A stretch of 64,000 nucleotides of DNA, taken from assembly GCA_034670405.1 (NCBI GenBank), contig JAXDDX010000053.1, positions 62,001 through 126,000 on the forward strand. The letters run 5' to 3'. Below the pieces are notes generated by a model. It was not told the DNA's origin, ran no database searches, and was given only the letters and a program-made list of their open reading frames with translations. Shown in pieces: positions 1 to 11,522 of this stretch (position 1 is the first letter of the stretch; each line of letters begins with the position of its first letter). Source of the DNA: Hoplostethus atlanticus. Lineage: Eukaryota > Chordata > Actinopteri > Trachichthyiformes > Trachichthyidae. A program made the translations under genes and the position numbers.

Positions 1-1042
1 TATTTAATATATAATAGTTGATAACTATGTAGGCCATAATAGTGTAACAACTATTTAATATATAATAGTTGATAACTATGTAGGCCCTTATAGTGTAACA
101 ACTATTTAATATATAATAGTTAATAACTATGTAGGCCCTTATAGTGTAACAACTATTTAATATATAATAGTTAATAACTATGTAGGCCCTTATAGTGTAA
201 CAACTATTTAATATATAATAGTTAATAACTATGTAGGCCCTTATAGTGTAACAACTATTTAATATATAATAGTTAATAACTATGTAGGCCCTAATAGTGT
301 AACATCTATTTAATATATAATAGTTGATAACTATGTAGGCCCTAATAGTGTAACACCTATTTAATATATAATAGTTAATAACTATGTAGGCCCTTATAGT
401 GTAACAACTATTTAATATATAATAGTTAATAACTATGTAGGCCCTTATAGTGTAACACCTATTTAATATATAATAGTTAATAACTATGTAGGCCATAATA
501 GTGTAACACCTATTTAATATATAATAGTTGATAACTATGTAGGCCCTAATAGTGTAACACCTATTTAATATATAATAGTTAATAACTATGTAGGCCCTTA
601 TAGTGTAACAACTATTTAATATATAATAGTTAATAACTATGTAGGCCCTTATAGTGTAACAACTATTTAATATATAATAGTTGATAACTATGTAGGCCCT
701 AATAGTGTAACACCTATTTAATATATAATAGTTAATAACTATGTAGGCCCTTATAGTGTAACATCTATTTAATATATAATAGTTGATAACTATGTAGGCC
801 CTTATAGTGTAACAACTATTTAATATATAATAGTTAATAACTATGTAGGCCCTAATAGTGTAACACCTATTTAATATATAATAGTTAATAACTATGTAGG
901 CCATAATAGTGTAACAACAATTTAATATATAATAGTTAATAACTATGTAGGCCCTAATAGTGTAACAACTATTTAATATATAATAGTTAATAACTATGTA
1001 GGCCATAATAGTGTGACAACAATTTAATATATAATAGTTAAT
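1..1042. repeat. 51-bp AT-rich minisatellite, about 20 copies
   Basis: A 51-bp unit starting tatttaatatataatagtt and containing ctatgtaggcc and tagtgtaac repeats head to tail from the first base. Units differ at a few sites (ccctta / ccataat; aacaac / aacacc / aacatc). The array is cut by the window edge, so the true copy number is larger. There is no coding content and no spacer diversity. Confidence 0.97.
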
Positions 1043-1243
1043 ATAATAAATATATTGATCATATAGGCCCCTTACTACTAACTAGTAAATATATATTGGT
1101 CATATAGGCCCCTTACTACTAACTAGTAAATATATATTGGTCATATAGGCCCCTTACTACTAACTAGTAAATATATTGATCATATAGGCTCCTTACTACT
1201 AACTAGTAAATATATATTGGTCTTATAGGCCCCTTACTACTAA
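1043..1243. repeat. 41-bp minisatellite adjoining the 51-bp array
   Basis: About five copies of a 41-bp unit, aaatatatattggtcatat followed by aggccccttactactaacta. It shares the tataggcc core with the preceding array, so the two may derive from one ancestral AT-rich unit. 1244-1730 is unique AT-rich sequence with no gene seen. Confidence 0.9.
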
Positions 1244-1727
1244 CTATATACTGCCCATAAGGGCACATTTCTAATGATTAACTAGTAACTATTACTACTA
1301 GTAACTAACTATAGAGGTTACTGCCCATAAAGGTACATTGCTAATAGTTAAAAGGGCAATAATTGAGGTTTTTACTGTCCCATTTTTAATATTCCAGACC
1401 TTTCTAATGCCTGTGATAATGAATATATAATGTATAATAAAGATACTAATTGTAGATCAATCATATGGAACCTAATTTCCTCACGGGGATCAATACATTT
1501 TCATCTTATCTTAAAATCGTGAGAGACTGGGCTGAATTAACTGCATTCAAGGTTGTTTAAGGCCTTGAGTTTAGCTATTGTGACCCTTCGTTGAGGGTCA
1601 TGGATTACTGAACAAAGAAACAAGTAACTAGTTTAAGTCACTATGTGATGTTTTATATCAATGATGTTGTATTCTATTCTAGTAACTTCCAAACATCCAT
1701 CAGGCTCAGTTTTCACATTTCCAGCCA

Positions 1728-1758
1728 GCCAGCCAGTCTGTCTGTCTGTCTGTCTCTC

Positions 1759-1805
<47 letters not shown>

Positions 1806-1824
1806 GTCTGTCTGTCTGTCTCTC
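1728..1824. repeat. CT/GTCT microsatellite
   Basis: A compound simple repeat: CCAG/GTCT units, then (CT)n, then GTCT again. Serine/leucine-rich reading frames across it are repeat artefacts. 1825-2511 shows short direct repeats (ggactagttgga; an ataaccttgtttggt motif at 2350-2480) and no exon that I can recognise. Confidence 0.9.
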
Positions 1825-2511
1825 TGTCCAGTGTGAAGGTTCACTGGACTAGTTGGTTTAAGACAGTTGGACTAGTTGGACTAACTGGTTTAAGACAGTT
1901 GGACTAGTTGGACTAGTTTCCAGACGGTTTGCTTTAGCGACCTGGAAACCAAGGCCTGCTCCAGGCTGTTGTTCTGTCTGTCAGAGTGATTCTGTTACAG
2001 TATAGTATTAATATTCTTAGTATTAATAGAGTTACTGACAGGTCATCAACTGAACACATTTCTTAACAATAAGTGAGACAGAAAGACGTCAGTAATAATA
2101 ATAACTTTAATTTAAGACCCTTTCAGAGAACCCAAGACACTTAACAAGAAGAAAGAAAGAGAAAGAGAACAACTAGGCTAAACAGCAACTGAGTCCATCG
2201 GCCTGAAGAGGAGGAGAAAGGTCTTCAGAGTAGTACATTACAGTATTTAAACACAATGATGAAGCTGTATGTTGTTGATGTGATGGACGCCTCTCTGAGA
2301 CAGGTAACGTATGAATATCATAACTCATATCATAAAAAAGTATTTTTTTAATATAATAACCTTGTTTGGTTAATAATTTATGAATATAATAACCTTGTTT
2401 GGTTAATAAGGTAATTTATGAATATAATACATTTGTTTGGTTAATAGTTTATTCATATAATAACCTTGTTTGGTGATTAAGGTAATAATATATATGATAA
2501 ACCTGACTTAC

Positions 2512-2920
2512 CTGTTGCGCATCTTCCCTTGTTCTGGATCTTGATCTTGGCCTCGTCTTTCATGCTGGCAGCTTTCAAGGCGCACCCAGTTTTATAAGTG
2601 ACTCCATCGCTGCCGCAGACTTCATAGTTGGTCTTACAGACACAAACTCCCAGTTTGCTCTTCTTGTCCTTGTCGTTTTTAAGGCACTCCAACCCGGACG
2701 CGCAGCGCCTGGCCGCGGCTCCGCGGCCGCCGCACCGCTCCCCGTCCCCGGCAGCGCACACCGAGCAGCAGCCGCAGGAGTCCAGCAGCGACCCAGCCGA
2801 ACAGCCCTCTGCGGGAAGAGGGTCGCAGAGAGCCGGATCACAGGGACCACAACTCCCCGCTACACGGCCCGCAGACACCGAGACCAGGGGCAGAAACACG
2901 ACGACGGCCAGAGAGAACAT
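2512..2920 (-). CDS. igfbp7: Insulin-like growth factor-binding protein 7, exon 1 (partial gene)
   Basis: The exon encodes a signal peptide (MFSLAVVVFLPLVSVSAG), then a cysteine-rich IGFBP N-terminal domain with the characteristic CGCCSVCA motif, then a Kazal-like module (VCGSDGVTYKTGCAL). This order is diagnostic of IGFBP7, a secreted matrix protein that binds IGFs, activin and collagen IV. The start chosen is the ATG at 2918-2920, because the signal peptide follows directly; an in-frame ATG 48 bases upstream lacks this logic. The exon ends at a good donor (CAG then GTAAGT, minus strand) in phase 1, leaving 136 codons plus one base. The immunoglobulin-like C-terminal exons should lie to the left. 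I could not find them in 1-2511, so they are probably outside the window beyond a long intron 1. Confidence 0.9.
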
Positions 2921-3465
2921 GGCTGAATCTGATCCAGCTTCAGCTCTTGTATCAGAGTTAAACCTCACTGAAGTATAAAGGAGAATCTGGTGTCTGGTCC
3001 AGCTTCAGCTCTTCTATCAGTCAAACCTGACCACGCCTCAGTCTGTAAACTACGTGAATCTGATCCAAGACCTGTAGACACTGCTACCATTTGACCCAAA
3101 GTTAAAGGCTTTACCAGCTTTTCTCAATTATCAACCAACTTAAATATGGCAGACCGTTAAAAGCACTAGTCTCTAAACATGAGTCACCAGTACTGGTCAC
3201 TATTCTGCCAGTTACTAGTCAGTCAACTAGTGACTAGTTGCTTTATTAGATTTTAGTTCTAATTTAATAGTCTAATAGTAACTAATTTGGTCACTTTTCT
3301 ATTCTAATAACAAATTAAAAATACTACTAGTTTTTTTTTAATAGTTACTAGAGTCTAATTTCATTTTTCAGTCATTTTATATTTTTACCAGTAAAAACAA
3401 GTCATTAGTCACTAGTTAAATTCATACTAGTTTCTAATCTGTTTCTACCGCCATGCAGGTCACAC
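2921..3465 (-). promoter_or_regulatory. igfbp7 upstream region
   Basis: This is the 5' flank of igfbp7. A 25-30 bp direct repeat (ccagcttcagctct..tatcag) lies at about 2934-2960 and 2998-3020, just upstream of the start codon. No convincing TATA box is placed. From 3130 to 3440 the sequence is rich in CTAGT motifs (actagtaact and variants) and shows no gene. Confidence 0.35.
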
Positions 3466-3469
3466 TGGC

Positions 3470-3707
3470 TCATACAGAGTTAAAAGGTCAGTGATATAAT
3501 CAGGAGCCAGACCAGGAAGTGCTTTAAAAACAATTAGTAAAATCTTAAAATCCATTCTAAAATGTACAGGCAAGCAATGAAGGGGAGCTAAAACAGGGGT
3601 GATATGATCCTGCCTCTTGGTATTTGTTAAAAGCCTAGCAGCAGAGTTTTGGACAATTTCAAGACGATGTTTTTCTGGTTAAGACATGTAAGAAGAGCAT
3701 TGCAACT
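3470..3707 (-). mobile_element. Non-LTR retrotransposon ORF2 3'-end fragment (left part)
   Basis: Read on the minus strand the segment translates as LEIVQNSAARLLTNTKRQDH and then a HITPVLAPLHCLPVHFR stretch, ending ALPGLAPDYITDL. This is the conserved C-terminal end of fish L2/Rex-type LINE ORF2 proteins. It is interrupted at the TA at 3707-3708 by the DNA transposon that follows, and resumes at 7587. Confidence 0.8.
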
Positions 3708-3708
3708 A

Positions 3709-6700
3709 CACTGAAAAAAATAAAACCTTGAATCTACTTAAAAAAATTGAAGTAATCGATCACACAAAATATTTGACGTTGACTCAGTGTAAATAATTTA
3801 TTCAGTTTAGTCTGTATTTTTTAACTCCATGCAAACTATTTTCTGAAGGTGGAGCAAATTGATTATTTTAAGTTGTCCTAAATTAAAATAAATATGTTGT
3901 CTTTATTGACTTAATGTAAATAATCCATTCAGTTTAACCTGAAATGTTTAACTCCATGCAAACCATTTTTGAAGGTTGGAGCAAACTGATTATTTTAAGT
4001 TGTCTCAAATAAAAAATATCAGTTGTCATTATTTGAAATGTATATCAAATCAAAATTAAAAATTGCTTTAAATACATTTTGATCAATACTCAGAACACAT
4101 TCCTTGAGAACACATTCTCATTTATTATATAATAAATCAGTACAGAATCAGTACATCAGAGCAGAGCCAAATAAATCTAAACACATGTAGACCTAAAGTG
4201 TCACTTGATGAAATGAAAAATTAGGAACACTGAAAATAGAACAAAATCAGAAAATGTTCCTATCAGGGAAAATCTCTTTGTTCAAAGTGGCCAAAGTAAA
4301 ATACTTTTTGGAAATTAATACAGTCAGAGCGCTATTTCAACAGGAAGTATTCCCACAAATAAATCATGGATTTTACAGTGAACTGGGAAAGGTTTTCTGA
4401 CAGAACACATTTCCTCTCAACACCAAAAGTTATCCAAATAATATTCCTCAAGAGTTTCAAGATGACTTGTGTGAATCTCTTCAGTTCTCTAGAGAGGAAG
4501 CTCCTGGCCCTCTCCCTTGGTCTGAAACATCTAACCTATCTGCCGTACAAAATATGTGAAACGATGCAGTGCAAATGCAATCATTCTCTCCAGTTTTTCA
4601 GCACACAGCCTACTTCGGCCTGTAATACTGGTAGTCTTGTTTGTAAATACTGCAGTGAAAATGCAGTCATTCTTAAGTGCAACATCTGAACACCAACCTC
4701 TTACAAAGGGTCCAAAGTCTTTTTGAGAAAACTGCCTACTTATGACTCTGAGGCTGGTAGTCTATGAACTTGGGCAACTTGGGAACTTTTGTAAACACTG
4801 CAGTGAGAATGCAGACATGTAAGTGCAACATCCGAACACCGACCTCTTATAAATGGTCCAAAGTCTTGGTTATAGAAACACTATAAACTTAAGCACCAAT
4901 GGGAAAATAAAATCAAGCGAGTCAGTGCAACTCTGTTCAACTCTGCCTACTCTGGGCTGTACAGTTGGGTGCTCAGTCTATGAACTTTTGGGGACATCTT
5001 TTTTCCATCAAGCTCCATCAGGACTTTCTGCACAAATTCAAAGGTGTATTGCAGTTTTTTCGGATATTTTAGGTTGAGTATGTATATGAGCCCGAAGAAC
5101 ATGGCAAAAGCTGTTGCAACCGAGGGCAACTCCTTCAGGACCTCTGTTCCTTCGATGACTATCTTGATGTCTTTGGGTGGATGTAAAGGATCCTCTTTCC
5201 CAGTGACAAAGATTGCCATGGTTGCTTGCTCCAGTTCGTCAGCCTCATTTTCCTGCATATCCTGCAAAAAAAAAAAAAGGATCTGTATACCTCTTTATCA
5301 CTCTCCCCTGGTTGATGTTTTTCTTTCAAATTTATAGCCTTATTTAGTATAGTTTCACAATTTAGAAGTTGCTGCAAGGATTTTAGTAAAGGCACATACT
5401 GAAAAGACTTTCTATTCTTTCGGTCTAACACATATTCTACTGGTTCCACAACATTGAAGGTTTTTCTATAGTATGTCTTCCGTTTCCAAGCGGTTGACAG
5501 TGGACCATGTTTTCCTACTGCAGCTTGAATGGGATTCGAAGTGCAAAGCACAGTGGCTAACTCTTTCACAACTGATTCTTCAACTTGGCAATTGTGACCT
5601 TGTAAGTAGCGGATTATAGTCTCTTGGGTGACCGGCACAGAAACAGTACCAATTAAATATTGCAGCTCTTCAAGTAGTTCATTCACAGCTGCACTTGGCA
5701 CCAGAAAAGCATTTTCTAACTTAAGTAAGACAGAGGCTAATTTTAGTTCAATAACTTTTGTCAAATCTGTTGATTCTTCATCAGGAAGTTCTTCAGATGG
5801 TAAATCCTCATCCAACTGCTCAGTAGTGCTTCTTTCAAATGATTCTACAACAGCAGGACTATCAAAAGGTCCACCAACAATTCCAGGCTTTAAATCGTTA
5901 ATTGTATGGGGGGTATGTTTTCTCCATTTGTGAGTATTGAAAGCTCCATAAATATTTGTTTTGTATGAGCAACCAGCAAACATACAACTGACAGATTCAT
6001 GATTTTTCAAATGTTTCCCAATGTGTCGAAAATAGTCCGTCTCAGTAGAAAGTTGATTGTTGTTGCAAATGTGGCACTTGAATGGTGAAAAGCTATCCTT
6101 CTGTGAGGATTGTTGAGCAGGATGGGATTTGCTTAGATGGGTCAGTAGAGCTTTCCATGTCTTGCATGTGCATGGGCAATTCTCATAAGTACAGGGGTAA
6201 GCATGGCCCCGCCCATAATGCCGATGATCAAGTTTATAGTGTTTCAGAAGTTCAGATCTTCTTGAATATGAATTGTCACAGTCTTTACACTTCCACATGC
6301 ATGGATAACTGAGGAAACATGGGATACAAGCGAGATACAGGAGAAGAGGAGAGGCGAGGAGAGACGAGACAAGACCTACCTTTAGTTTACTGAGAAGACC
6401 ACATCTTAATTTTCACTTTACTTTTCAGTTTACTTAGTAGACCTGATAGACAGTTGCCCAGCTCAAATTAGGAGAGTGGCCTAATTATCACAAATGTCCT
6501 CATGATATTATAAACAGAACTTACCACAAGCAATGACCATTAACAGGAGCTTCCAAATAGGTTGCACAGCAGGAACAACTGATTTGGCAGCTGCTTCCCT
6601 TAAGTTGAAAGAGAAAACATTATTTAGTTTTTGTTTAGCCATCAAATGTATTGGCTACTAACATCATGCACAAATTAAGAATACCCAGCATTTAACATCA

Positions 6701-7584
6701 ATTGATTACTCTTAGGCCTATACTTTCTTTTATGATTTTAGGGCAGCTGGCTAACATTTTGGTACATTTCTATCACATGTAATTGTTGTCACAGTGTAGC
6801 AAACTAACATTACCAGCTAGAATTAGCTGGGCATTGTAACATTATAGCTGATAAATACTGAACACAAAGTAATTAGCAGGGTGAATGAAAGGTCACAAAT
6901 GTTCTTATGATATTGACAACAGAAATGACCACAATCAGTAATATTTGGAGCTTTCCAGCGATTGCACTGTAAGAGAAAAAAAAATTCATAGTCTTTAGCA
7001 AGCAAACTTTAGCCAAAGTTAGGTTTAAACATTAAGGTACAGACATCACATATCCCCACTTTATTTGGCATATATTGTTAAATAAATAGGCGTGCAATAT
7101 GACCGGCCTATGCTCTGCTCTCTCCTACCTACAGGGCAGCAGACGACCGGAGTCGGTGTTGTTAACTCTTTGTGACCTGGGTTAATTACACTAGCTAACA
7201 CAGGCTATCAAGCATGAGTGCTGAAATTACTACCAAATTATTCTTTTTTCCTTACCAGTGTCAACTTCGCTCCTTCTTCCAAGTGTCCCAAGTGTCGCAG
7301 TAGGTTCGCTCGAGGCTGGTTACCGCCAGATTTTTCCGAGAAGTTTTCAAAAAAATGCGCATGCGCAAATCATGCTTAATCTAATAAAAGTCCCTTGATC
7401 AAATGAATAATTTCAGTTTGATGACCCGCTGCCAGTTTATATTGTATCCATATAAAAAAAATAGATTCAACCGTAATCATAAATTAGAAAGTTTAGTTTA
7501 AATGAGCAAACTAATAATTTTCAGCTATTGGAGTGAGAAAAAAAACATTGAACGAACGACAGCAATGTTTTACTTTTTTCAGTG
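3709..7584 (-). mobile_element. 3.9-kb DNA transposon with CACTG termini, inserted in a LINE
   Basis: The left end reads CACTGAAAAAAATAAAACCT and the right end, reverse complemented, reads CACTGAAAAAAGTAAAACAT. These are terminal inverted repeats. TA flanks both ends (3707-3708 and 7585-7586), consistent with a TA target duplication. The flanking LINE reading frame joins when the element is removed. The left subterminal region holds an imperfect direct repeat of about 120 bp (about 3780-3890 and 3905-4015). The CACTG ends resemble EnSpm/CACTA-type (CMC) elements, but the family is inferred. The only sizeable coding remnant is the zinc-finger ORF on the minus strand. Confidence 0.8.
4947..6298 (-). 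pseudogene. Transposon-borne C2H2 zinc-finger protein, internally deleted
   Basis: The 6298 end opens with paired Cys/His fingers (WKCKDCDNSYSRRSELLKHY; later FKCHICNNN, CMFAGCSYKTN and FNTHKWRKH), then an acidic linker, then a conserved-looking block (KRKTYYRKTFNVVEPVEYVL). At a run of T on the minus strand (about 5267-5279) the frame is lost. It resumes as DMQENEADELEQATMAIFV and a hydrophobic C-terminal block (ELPSVATAFAMFFGLIYILN). From memory of similar fish proteins, such ORFs carry a long middle section between these two blocks that is absent here. That points to an internally deleted, frameshifted copy. The two parts could in principle be spliced, but the gap is only about 28 nt. Function unknown. 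Confidence 0.65.
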
Positions 7585-7586
7585 TA

Positions 7587-7670
7587 GCCTCTTGATATGA
7601 AACCCAAAATTCATATCTGGGTCAAACATGACACCCACATTTTTAGCTACTTTAATTCTGTTTTATCGGA
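7587..7670 (-). mobile_element. LINE ORF2 fragment (right part of the interrupted copy)
   Basis: The minus strand reads KNVGVMFDPDMNFGFHIKRL, the RT-downstream motif of the same fish LINE as at 3470-3707. Its position directly beyond the transposon end shows nested insertion. 7671-9200 is AT-rich, with no gene, TIR or RNA feature that I can support. Confidence 0.7.
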
Positions 7671-9206
7671 CTTTAGCTGCAGGACGTTTCTCAACACTTA
7701 GTACGTACTAGTAACTAATGAATAGCAACTTCAGATTAGAGACAAGTGCTAATTCAAATAGCTTAGAATAAATAAAATGTAGTTGCACAGGCTTGAAGGG
7801 AAAGCTGGAAGAACGTGATTTGGAAGAATCAAGTAGCTAATGTTTCCATGTAAAACATGTAGAACTGATTTGATAGAAAACATCTGAATCCTACATTTTT
7901 AACTCCAACCCACATAAAAGATTTACAAATGTGCAGAATCACTTTTGATTACACTACCAGTCATCATATTATCAAAGTATGTATGTGCTTACTTCAACTC
8001 ATTCTCATATCTGTGATTACATCACAGCATGTCAAATCTCCCCTCTTCCTCTGGATGCTCTTCTTGCTAGTTGTTTGTGTGAAATTAATCAAACACATTT
8101 TGAGAGTTGATAAGCGAATAAGAAGCCAGATTTAAACTGTCCAGAACAACATGAAATCTGCTTTGGTCGGGCCTAAGTATATTTCCTTGGAGGATAAACA
8201 TCCCTTTGACCCATAAGAGTTGTGGTTTGCCTAGCCCCAAAACATTTAACCCTTGATAAGCTACTTTGAAATTGCTCAGCATGATTTTGGCCCGATTTGA
8301 GTTAGAAAACCCGATCATCTGGAATCAATATTATCTAACAGCTCTTGAGTCTACCTTTATAGGATACCTGTCATCTTGGTGATCCACAATGAATTAACCC
8401 TGGATGTGATGTCACAAACTTGCAACTGAGGGTGCATCAGTTTAGTATTATTGACATAACATATTGCCTTCAAAATGGTAGCATTGATATTTCACATATT
8501 GGTCCAATATATCTCTAGGTCAAAATCCCTTTGTGCCATTCTAGAAAGAGTGTTACGAAAATATATGATCTTGTAGATGTACATCAGTTGTTGTATCAGT
8601 GACCCAAAATCATTTAACTGAGAAGTTTGGAGTGAATGACTGAATATCACTTTCCGTGAAGATTATGATGACAACCCAAATAGTGTTTGATATATGATAT
8701 AATCCACCTGAATGATGTTAAAATGTCATTCTACATACACGTGTGGTGTGACATGTTTTACAGGGGTTAGAAACTTTAGGTTCCCCTTTAATTTTCTGGT
8801 AACTTGCAAATAGGAAGCTTTGAATGAAAACCAACTTCAGCTACATAAAGAGCATAAAGTTTGGTTTTGGGGTGAATGAATAATAAAAGGGTTAAAAAAT
8901 ACAATAACACAATAAAAATGCAAATCATGAAGAATATAGCATTACATCTATCCCTGTATAAAGGTGAACTGGACTGCAGATGTCTTCAGTGCCCACAATG
9001 ATCTGTGCATGAATCGTCCATTTGCAGTGCAGGGCAAAAATGTTTGAGGGCACAAATTTCAAAGATTTCAAAACCAAGAGTACAAATTGCCAAATTGATT
9101 TTCACATGAAGGTAACCCTAACCCTTAACAGGTATTTACTTCCTTTTATTAATTACATACTGCTCAATAAAGAACAGACAAAATTAGTTTTGATTCGTTT
9201 TAGAGG

Positions 9207-9553
9207 AGTGATGTAGTTTGATAGTGTAGTTTGATAGTGATGTAGTTTGATAGTGTAGTTTGATAGTGATGTAGTTTGATAGTGTAGTTTGATAGTGATG
9301 TAGTTTGATAGTGGTGTAGTTTGATAGTGATGTAGTTTGATAGTGGTGTAGTTTGATAGTGATGTAGATTGATAGTCATGTAGTTTGATAGTGGTGTAGT
9401 TTGATAGTGATGTAGTTTGATAGTGTAGTTTGATAGTGTAGTTTGATAGTGGTGTAGTTTGATAGTGATGTAGTTTGATAGTGTAGTTTGATAGTGATGT
9501 AGTTTGATAGTGGTGTAGTTTGATAGTGGTGTAGTTTGATAGTGGTGTAGTTG
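9207..9553. repeat. GTAGTTTGATAGTG minisatellite
   Basis: Tandem units of 14-17 bp, gtagtttgatagtg followed by at, gt or nothing, run for about 350 bp. Long open frames rich in NYTIKLHHYQT are artefacts of the array. Confidence 0.95.
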
Positions 9554-9902
9554 ATCTTTTTGGCTTCGTGATGACACTACTACTTTGTGTCTAATATTTT
9601 ATGTGGTACCTGAGTTTGTGATAGTGTGCTTTCCTGAATCCCAAATACTGACAAACCACTGGTATTCAATTCTTCCTCATTCAGTGTAATATTGTTTCTA
9701 TCAGTGTCATTCATCATTTCTTTCATTTCTTTCCTTCACTGTAACATGAATTAAATACATTAGATGCATTGGCTGCTTCTCTCCTGCACTCGTCTCTCTA
9801 TCCACCTATCACTGCCTCTCTGGTTTCTGATTGGATAACTCCTGGGAAAGAGGCCTCTGATTAAAATAAGCGGGTAAAGAAAATGAATGAATGAAAGTGT
9901 CA

Positions 9903-9908
9903 TTTATT
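9903..9908 (-). terminator. cox18 polyadenylation signal
   Basis: AATAAA on the minus strand lies about 110 nt downstream of the cox18 stop codon. It is the nearest canonical signal. Confidence 0.6.
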
Positions 9909-10018
9909 TGATGCACTGCCCCGACCATTCAGTGGCAAACCCTTCTCTGTTTGCTGCAGCGAAATCTCTACAGTCTCATCTGTTCATCTGAAGTCCTTGG
10001 CCACGACGGCTACGGTGT

Positions 10019-10711
10019 TCATTTGAAGTACTTGGCCATGAAGGCGGCTACCAAGTCTCTGTATGGCGAGTCGGAGCGCTGAGCCGGGAGGAAACAAAAC
10101 CTCCGGAGACCAGGAGAACGCAGTATGAGGTTGTGGCCCAATCCCACCAGACTGGAGCTAAACCAGTACAGAGCCATAGACTAGGACAGGAGGTAGGAAT
10201 GATGGACAGCAGGATGAAAGAATGCAGAAATGAAGGGAGGGAGTGGAAGGGGGAGGTTAGCAGAAATAAAGGGAGGAGTGAGATGGGGAAGAGAAAACAA
10301 AGTCAGTGTTTCATTCTACAAGGAACGATCCAACCAACATGAAACCATATTACCCATCGACTGTAAAGTATGAGAACGTGGTGGACCGCCTTGCTGGCCA
10401 TGGAGACACAACAACATCATGCTGGTCCAGATCACAGCAGATAAAACACACCGAAGGAGATTAGAGATCACTTTCATAGGTGGATGAGGTGTGTGTGTGT
10501 GTGTGTGACACGATTGGACGAAGGCTACATGCGGTTCCTACGATGACTGAATGAAATGGTTGTCTGTGTTTATTATATGCCCTCCTGCAGTGTGTGTGTG
10601 TGTGACATTATCAAATCTCCAGACAGGAATGCATCTCTCTGGATACTATACAGGCATGTACATGTACATGAACGTATACGTTAGGCCTAATCTTCCTCTT
10701 CTGCCGACTTT

Positions 10712-10809
<98 letters not shown>

Positions 10810-11452
10810 GAGGGAACTGTAGCAGCGATGGGAATCATCAGCACTGAGATTCCTCTCATGAAGTTGGTAACAGACTTCTGGAAACGAGACAGCTCCACTT
10901 TCTGAAGGGCAAAGATCTGAAAGACACAAGGAAATGTCTGAATGATCATAGAGGGAAACTGTTGACTTTAAAAACACCGCAATGTTGTTGGAATTAAGAG
11001 AAATATTTAATATCGAAGATTTATTTTAATATTTAAGAGTTACAAACCAACCAACGAACCAACAAACCCAGAACTGTTCCAGAGCACCAAAACAAATAAT
11101 GTAACCATAAATTCCTGACAAGATCACCAAAGTCGATCCCACTCCAGGTGCAATCATGGAGCAATACTATAAAAGACCGGTGGACATGTTGGGACCCATT
11201 ATGATTCAGTCCCAGTTGCATCCCATAAGAAGACAGGGCTAGTCTGATCAGCTCTGAGTTGAATGAATCACCAGGGCTAAACCCCAGTGGAGCCCATCCT
11301 GATTGGCTGGCTGAACTCTGAACGAATCACTCACCTCTACAATGAGCAGGTTGGTGAGTCCCAGGCAGACAGGTAGGATCCAGGTGGAGTCAGGTAGAGT
11401 CAAGTCAGGAAACCACAGAGCGCCCCCTACTGCCAGCTCAGCCTGCAGGACT

Positions 11453-11522
<70 letters not shown>

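Noticed and set aside
1-1042. CRISPR-like regular spacing
   Set aside because: Units are contiguous and uniform with no unique spacers, and the DNA is from a eukaryote; it is a minisatellite.
4947-6298. Host zinc-finger gene
   Set aside because: It sits inside TIRs with TA flanks and is frameshifted and internally deleted, so it is treated as transposon content.
9200-9577. Long open frame rich in Tyr/Thr/His on the minus strand
   Set aside because: Lies wholly in a short-unit tandem repeat with no start context or conserved sequence.
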